Assembly (NCBI GenBank): GCA_026985945.1
Contig: JALSPN010000179.1
Location: 1 to 9,382, forward strand
Reading direction: 5' to 3'
Source: Thermodesulfobacteriales bacterium
GTDB taxonomy: Bacteria > Desulfobacterota > Thermodesulfobacteria > Thermodesulfobacteriales > Thermodesulfatatoraceae
Length of the DNA: 9,382 bases
Shown here in pieces: positions 5,262 to 9,382 of this stretch. The stretch's first letter is position 1. Every line of letters starts with the position of its first letter. A program made the translations under genes and the position numbers. The notes under the pieces are model-generated. The model was not told the origin of the DNA and made no database searches. It saw nothing but the letters and a program-made list of their open reading frames with translations.

Positions 5262-5267
5262 GGAGGA
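5261..5267 (+). promoter_or_regulatory. Strong Shine-Dalgarno of the aconitase gene
   Basis: AGGAGGA starts in the last base of the preceding stop codon and sits four bases before ATG 5272. It is the strongest ribosome-binding site in the operon, which suggests aconitase is its most translated product. Confidence 0.85.
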
Positions 5268-5271
5268 ATTT

Positions 5272-7212
5272 ATGGGACTTAGCGTGGCAGAAAAACTCAT
5301 CGCCTCACATCTGGTTTCTGGATCTCTCAAAAGGGGTGAACCTATTGCCATTAAGATCGATCAGACTTTAACCCAGGACGCCACCGGGACCATGGCTTAT
5401 CTTGAATTTGAAGCCATTGGCATCCCGCGGGTCCGCACAGAACTTTCGGTTTCCTACGTGGATCATAATCTCCTCCAGACAGACTTTCGCAATGCCGATG
5501 ATCACCGCTTTCTCCAGAGCGTGGCCGCAAAATATGGTCTCTGGTTCTCCCGGCCGGGAAATGGTATCTGCCATCAGGTGCATTTAGAACGTTTTGCCCG
5601 CCCGGGAAAGACTCTCCTCGGATCAGACTCTCATACCCCTACCGCCGGGGGATGTGCCATGCTGGCCATTGGGGCCGGAGGGCTTGATGTGGCCATGGCC
5701 ATGGCGGGAAAGCCTTTCCACCTTCTAATGCCCAAAATTGTGGGCGTTTATCTTACCGGAAAACTCCCCCCCTGGGTTTCAGCAAGAGACGTGGCCCTCT
5801 GGATGCTCAGAAAGCTCACGGTAAAAGGTGGGCTCGGGAAGATCCTCGAATATTTTGGCCCCGGGGTAAAAGAACTTTCTGTGCCTGATCGAGCCACCAT
5901 TGCCAACCTGGGGACAGAGATGGGGGCCACCACGAGTGTTTTTCCCTCCGATGAGGTAACACTGGCCTGGCTTAAAGCCCAGGGCCGCGATGAGGAATGG
6001 CAGGAGATTCTTCCGGATCCAGATGCCCGGTATGACGAGATCATTGAGCTTGATCTTTCCACCCTTGAGCCTCTGGCAGCCTGCCCCTCCTCTCCTGATA
6101 ACGTAAAGCCGGTTTCCGAACTGGAGGGGCAGGAAGTGGCCCAGGTAATCGTGGGCTCCTGTGCCAATTCTTCGCTTAGAGACCTTCTGGTGGTTTCAAA
6201 GGCCCTTCACGGAAAAAAAGTTCATCCCACCGTCTCCTTTGAGATCAACCCGGGTTCTTTGCAGGTGCTTGAGAATTTAGATGCCCTTGCTGCCCTTAAA
6301 GACCTTATTCATGCCGGGGCCCGCATCCATCAGTCGGGTTGTTTGGGATGTATCGGCATGGGGCAGGCCCCTGCTACCGGAACCGTTTCTCTGCGGACTT
6401 TCACACGGAATTTCCCCGGCCGTTCCGGGACCAAGAACGACCAGGTCTATCTCGTGAGCCCGGAAGTGGCCGTGGCTGCCGCCCTTACCGGGAAAATTAC
6501 TGACCCTCGAAAGCTTGGGGCCTATCCTGAAATTCAGCTCCCGGAACGTTTTATCATTAACGACGCCCTGCTTTTACCACCCCTTCCCGAGGAGAAGGCC
6601 AGAGAGGTAGAGATCATTCGGGGGCCCAATATTGTCCCTCTGCCCCAATTTGATCCCCTTCCTGAAAATTTGCGCTGCAAGGTGCTTCTTAAGGTGGAAG
6701 ACAACATCACTACGGACCACATCATGCCTGCCGGGGCCAAAATTCTTCCTTTAAGGAGTAACCTTCCGGCTATTAGTGAATACGTCTTTTCGGCTCTCGA
6801 TCCGGAGTTTGCTTCCAAAGCCCTGAAAGTAAAAGAAAGCGGTGGCTTGGTAGCCATCGTGGGGGGTGAAAATTATGGCCAGGGATCTTCCAGAGAACAC
6901 GCCGCCCTGGCTCCCCGCTATCTGGGAGTAAGACTTAAGCTGGCCAAAAGTTTTGCCCGGATACACAGGGCCAATCTTATCAATTTTGGTATTTTGCCCG
7001 CGACTTTTGTCAATCCTCAAGATTATGAAAAGATTGCTCCTGGAGACGAGCTCTTTTTAAAGGGTATTCGTGAACAGTTGGCTTCGGGAGCAGAAGAGAT
7101 TGTGATAGAAATTGTAGGCAAAGGCTCCATTAGGGCTCGAATAGATCTCACCCCTCGGGATCGAGAAATCATCCTGGCGGGGAGCCTTCTTAACCTGGCT
7201 CGAGAAGATTGA
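5272..7212 (+). CDS. acn: Aconitate hydratase, short Aquifex-type, [4Fe-4S]
   Basis: Aconitase interconverts citrate and isocitrate in the cytosol, for the TCA cycle in either direction. The 646-residue protein belongs to the short form (Aquifex-type) rather than the roughly 850-900-residue AcnA/AcnB. Catalytic and cluster motifs in order: QDATGT (35-40), GSDSHTPTAGG (117-127), VGSCANS with Cys297, QSGCLGCIGMG with Cys357 and Cys360 (the three cluster ligands), and in the swivel domain ITTDHIMPAGA (479-489) and GENYGQGSSREHAALAPRYLG (532-552). All expected residues are present, so it should be active. The Cys297...CLGCIGMG pattern and length exclude isopropylmalate isomerase large subunit, because the swivel domain is fused at the C-terminus. 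A strong AGGAGGA ribosome-binding site sits in the 10-base gap after the upstream gene, and the next gene starts two bases after the stop. Confidence 0.96.
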   Translation: MGLSVAEKLIASHLVSGSLKRGEPIAIKIDQTLTQDATGTMAYLEFEAIGIPRVRTELSVSYVDHNLLQTDFRNADDHRFLQSVAAKYGLWFSRPGNGICHQVHLERFARPGKTLLGSDSHTPTAGGCAMLAIGAGGLDVAMAMAGKPFHLLMPKIVGVYLTGKLPPWVSARDVALWMLRKLTVKGGLGKILEYFGPGVKELSVPDRATIANLGTEMGATTSVFPSDEVTLAWLKAQGRDEEWQEILPDPDARYDEIIELDLSTLEPLAACPSSPDNVKPVSELEGQEVAQVIVGSCANSSLRDLLVVSKALHGKKVHPTVSFEINPGSLQVLENLDALAALKDLIHAGARIHQSGCLGCIGMGQAPATGTVSLRTFTRNFPGRSGTKNDQVYLVSPEVAVAAALTGKITDPRKLGAYPEIQLPERFIINDALLLPPLPEEKAREVEIIRGPNIVPLPQFDPLPENLRCKVLLKVEDNITTDHIMPAGAKILPLRSNLPAISEYVFSALDPEFASKALKVKESGGLVAIVGGENYGQGSSREHAALAPRYLGVRLKLAKSFARIHRANLINFGILPATFVNPQDYEKIAPGDELFLKGIREQLASGAEEIVIEIVGKGSIRARIDLTPRDREIILAGSLLNLARED

Positions 7213-7214
7213 TT

Positions 7215-9382
7215 ATGCCGCTTTTAAGCCGTCTTTTGTTTTTGTTGCTGGCCTTTTTGGGGCTTTCTGTCCTGATAGGGAAGCCCCTGGTGGGCTATTT
7301 GGCCGATTTTCTCTGGTATCAAGACCTGGGATTTCTGCGGGTCTTTCTCATAAAATTCTGGGTTCAGGCCGCTCTCTTTTCGATCTTTGGTGGTCTCACC
7401 GCGGCCCTTTTCTACCTTAACGGCTTCCTGGTTCACAGGGCTGCTGCCCGATCAGGGGCCTTCTCAAGTTTTTTTGATCCTCGCTTGCAACGCTGGCTGG
7501 GAGCCAAGTTTCGTTTGACCTTGAAAATAGCATCTCTTTTCTTGGGAATTTTAGCCGGTCTTTCGGCCGCTCCTTTTTGGGAAGACGTTCTCCTTTTCTG
7601 GCACGCTACCCCTTTCGGGAAAAAAGACCCTTTACTCGGTCTTGACATCGGCTTTTTTGTCTTCAAGCTCCCTTTTCTCCGTTACCTTACGGATTGGGCC
7701 TTTGGTATCTGGGTCCTCTGTGCTGGTCTTGGGGTTTTTCTATTTCTGGCGCTAGGCCATATTGAAGGCCGGGGGAAAAATCTTTCTCTTACCAGGCCTT
7801 TCAGGCGCTATCTGGCCCTTATGCTGGTGCTTTTTTTCCTGCGCCTGGCTTTTGACCTCTGGCTCGATCGGGCTGATCTCCTTTTTGATGAAAGGGGTGT
7901 GGTTTTTGGGGCAGGTTTTGCGGAAGCCAGGGTGGTTTTACCCACTTTGACAGGGCTTTGCTTTCTTTCGATCCTGGCAGCAGGGCTTTCGGCCGTCTTT
8001 ATCATGCGCCCCCGTAAGGAAATCCTTTTGGGGCTGGTGGGGCTTTATGCCCTTCTTTATTTCGTAGGGCTTAAATTTCTGCCAGGAGTGGTCCATCGGT
8101 ATATCGTGCAGCCCAACGAACTGGAAAGGGAAAAAAGGTATCTGGCCTATGAAATACAGGCTACAAGAGAGGCCTTCGGGCTCTCAGAAGTGGACGAACG
8201 AGAATTTAAATTTGGCCCGCCTCTTACCAAAGAGGCCTTGGCCCGTAACGAAGATACTATCAAAAATATTCGCCTGTGGGATCACGAACCACTGCTTGAA
8301 ACCTACAGCCAGATCCAGGAAATTCGCACCTATTACAAATTCGTCTCCGTGGACAATGACCGCTACCTCCTGAACGGTGGGCTGCGGCAGGTGATGCTTT
8401 CTGCCCGGGAGCTTTCCTACGAGGACCTTCCCAGCAGATCCTGGATAAACGAACACCTGGTCTATACCCATGGTTATGGTTTGACCTTAGGGGTGGTAAA
8501 TGAAGTTACGGAAGAGGGGCTCCCAAAGCTCCTTATCAAGGATATTCCTCCTGTTTCCCGCTGCAACATCAAGATTACCCGCCCGGAAATCTATTTTGGA
8601 GAACTTGCCAACGAATATGTGATTGTGCGCACAAAGGCCCGGGAATTCGATTATCCGGCCGGAGAAAGCAATGTTTATACGACCTACAATGGTCGAACTG
8701 GGGTCAGGGTTGGAGGGCTCTGGCGTCGAATACTTTTCAGTTTGCGTTTTGGTTCGAGTAAGATCCTTCTTTCTGGAGATATCACTTCGGAAAGCAAAAT
8801 CCTCTTTTATCGGAGTGTGACGGAACGCGTAAGAAAGGCGGCTCCTTTCCTCCATTTTGATGATGACCCTTATCTTGTTATCAACAAAGAAGGGAGACTC
8901 TTCTGGCTGGTAGATGCCTATACCATTTCGGACCGCTATCCTTATTCCCGGCGGGTAAAGGGCCTTGGCAATTATATTCGCAACGCGGTTTTGGCCGTGG
9001 TGGACGCCTACCACGGGGAGATTTCCTTCTACCTTAAGGATCCTTCTGATCCTATCATCAAGACCTATCAGAAAATATTCCCCCACATGTTCAGACCCTT
9101 AGAAGAGCTTCCAGAGGATATCAGGGCCCATATTCGGTATCCCCATCGCCTCTTCTTTTTGCAGGCCAGACTCTTTGGGGCTTATCACATGCGGGATCCA
9201 CGAGTTTTTTACAATCAGGAAGATTTATGGGAAATTCCCCGCAGCCTCAAAAGTGATCGGCGTTACATGAAACCCTATTACACCATTATGAAACTGCCAG
9301 GAGAGGTGCGGGCAGAATTTATCTTGATGATACCCTTCAATCCCGCCCGCAAACATAATCTTGCCGCCTGGATGTGTGTGCG
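7215..9382 (+). CDS. UPF0182 (COG1615) family membrane protein, C-terminus beyond the window
   Basis: The frame from ATG 7215 is open for 722 codons to the window edge. Seven hydrophobic segments fill the first 290 residues (about 5-22, 44-68, 101-120, 160-181, 199-216, 240-263 and 269-291), with FLWYQDLGFLRVF after the first, as is typical of UPF0182. The rest is a long, mostly polar extracytoplasmic-type domain with family blocks: YIVQPNELEREKRYL, HGYGLTLGVVN, YFGELANEYVIV, DAYTISDRYPYS, YIRNAVLAVVDAYHGE, DPIIKTYQKIFP, YHMRDPRVFYNQEDLWEIP and PYYTIMKLPGE. Family members are around 900 residues, so roughly a fifth is missing at the edge. No biochemical function is established for the family; it is widespread in actinobacteria, cyanobacteria, Deltaproteobacteria-like and thermophilic lineages. 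The start lies two bases after the aconitase stop without a good Shine-Dalgarno, implying coupled translation. Confidence 0.93.
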   Translation, partial: MPLLSRLLFLLLAFLGLSVLIGKPLVGYLADFLWYQDLGFLRVFLIKFWVQAALFSIFGGLTAALFYLNGFLVHRAAARSGAFSSFFDPRLQRWLGAKFRLTLKIASLFLGILAGLSAAPFWEDVLLFWHATPFGKKDPLLGLDIGFFVFKLPFLRYLTDWAFGIWVLCAGLGVFLFLALGHIEGRGKNLSLTRPFRRYLALMLVLFFLRLAFDLWLDRADLLFDERGVVFGAGFAEARVVLPTLTGLCFLSILAAGLSAVFIMRPRKEILLGLVGLYALLYFVGLKFLPGVVHRYIVQPNELEREKRYLAYEIQATREAFGLSEVDEREFKFGPPLTKEALARNEDTIKNIRLWDHEPLLETYSQIQEIRTYYKFVSVDNDRYLLNGGLRQVMLSARELSYEDLPSRSWINEHLVYTHGYGLTLGVVNEVTEEGLPKLLIKDIPPVSRCNIKITRPEIYFGELANEYVIVRTKAREFDYPAGESNVYTTYNGRTGVRVGGLWRRILFSLRFGSSKILLSGDITSESKILFYRSVTERVRKAAPFLHFDDDPYLVINKEGRLFWLVDAYTISDRYPYSRRVKGLGNYIRNAVLAVVDAYHGEISFYLKDPSDPIIKTYQKIFPHMFRPLEELPEDIRAHIRYPHRLFFLQARLFGAYHMRDPRVFYNQEDLWEIPRSLKSDRRYMKPYYTIMKLPGEVRAEFILMIPFNPARKHNLAAWMCV

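Noticed and set aside
5748..6167. A 139-codon Ser-rich open frame on the minus strand
   Set aside because: Antisense to aconitase; the Ser/Arg-rich composition is typical of a reversed coding strand.
8487..9086. A 199-codon open frame on the minus strand
   Set aside because: It lies wholly opposite the UPF0182 gene, whose plus-strand translation shows many conserved family blocks; it has no recognisable domain.

Overview
The window looks like a piece of a chromosome from a moderately GC-rich thermophilic bacterium. The Aquifex-type aconitase, the charged Lys/Glu/Arg-rich proteins and the mix of genes suggest the Thermodesulfobacteriota or a neighbouring lineage. This is an inference from gene flavour, not a phylogenetic placement. 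Two regions differ sharply. Bases 1 to about 3480 are an AT-richer, patchy accessory stretch. Bases from about 3500 to the end are an ordinary, tightly packed operon running off the right edge.

Accessory half, left to right. The minus-strand start of an AAA-ATPase-like/PD-(D/E)XK family protein runs off the left edge; it has an extended -10 box so close to the ATG that its mRNA may be leaderless. Next is a REP-associated tyrosine (HUH Y1) transposase, RayT, at 306-947. It is bracketed by two long hairpins with the same arm, GGATCCGTTCCTATTTT. A third, half-type copy lies directly against its start codon, and a related perfect palindrome lies inside its coding sequence. Then come a secreted ComEA-like helix-hairpin-helix protein, a strong GC hairpin between convergent genes, a minus-strand APS kinase gene (cysC) interrupted by one in-frame TAA, and an IS5-family element whose transposase is split by a -1 frame change. 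The right end of the IS lies about 37 bases before the operon.

Operon half. Four genes follow on the plus strand with gaps of 0, 10 and 2 bases: a two-TM potassium channel with a cytosolic RCK/TrkA domain, a leucine-rich protein I do not recognise, an iron-sulfur aconitase, and a large UPF0182 (COG1615) membrane protein that is open to the window edge. The spacing implies co-transcription and, for the second and fourth genes, translational coupling. The functional link between K+ conductance, the TCA-cycle enzyme and UPF0182 is not evident from sequence.

The most interesting item is the RayT locus. Its palindrome family lacks an obvious GTAG/GGAG-type REP guide tetranucleotide and has colonised the transposase gene's flanks, its translation start and its open reading frame. 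Next are the interrupted APS kinase and the unrecognised operon protein.
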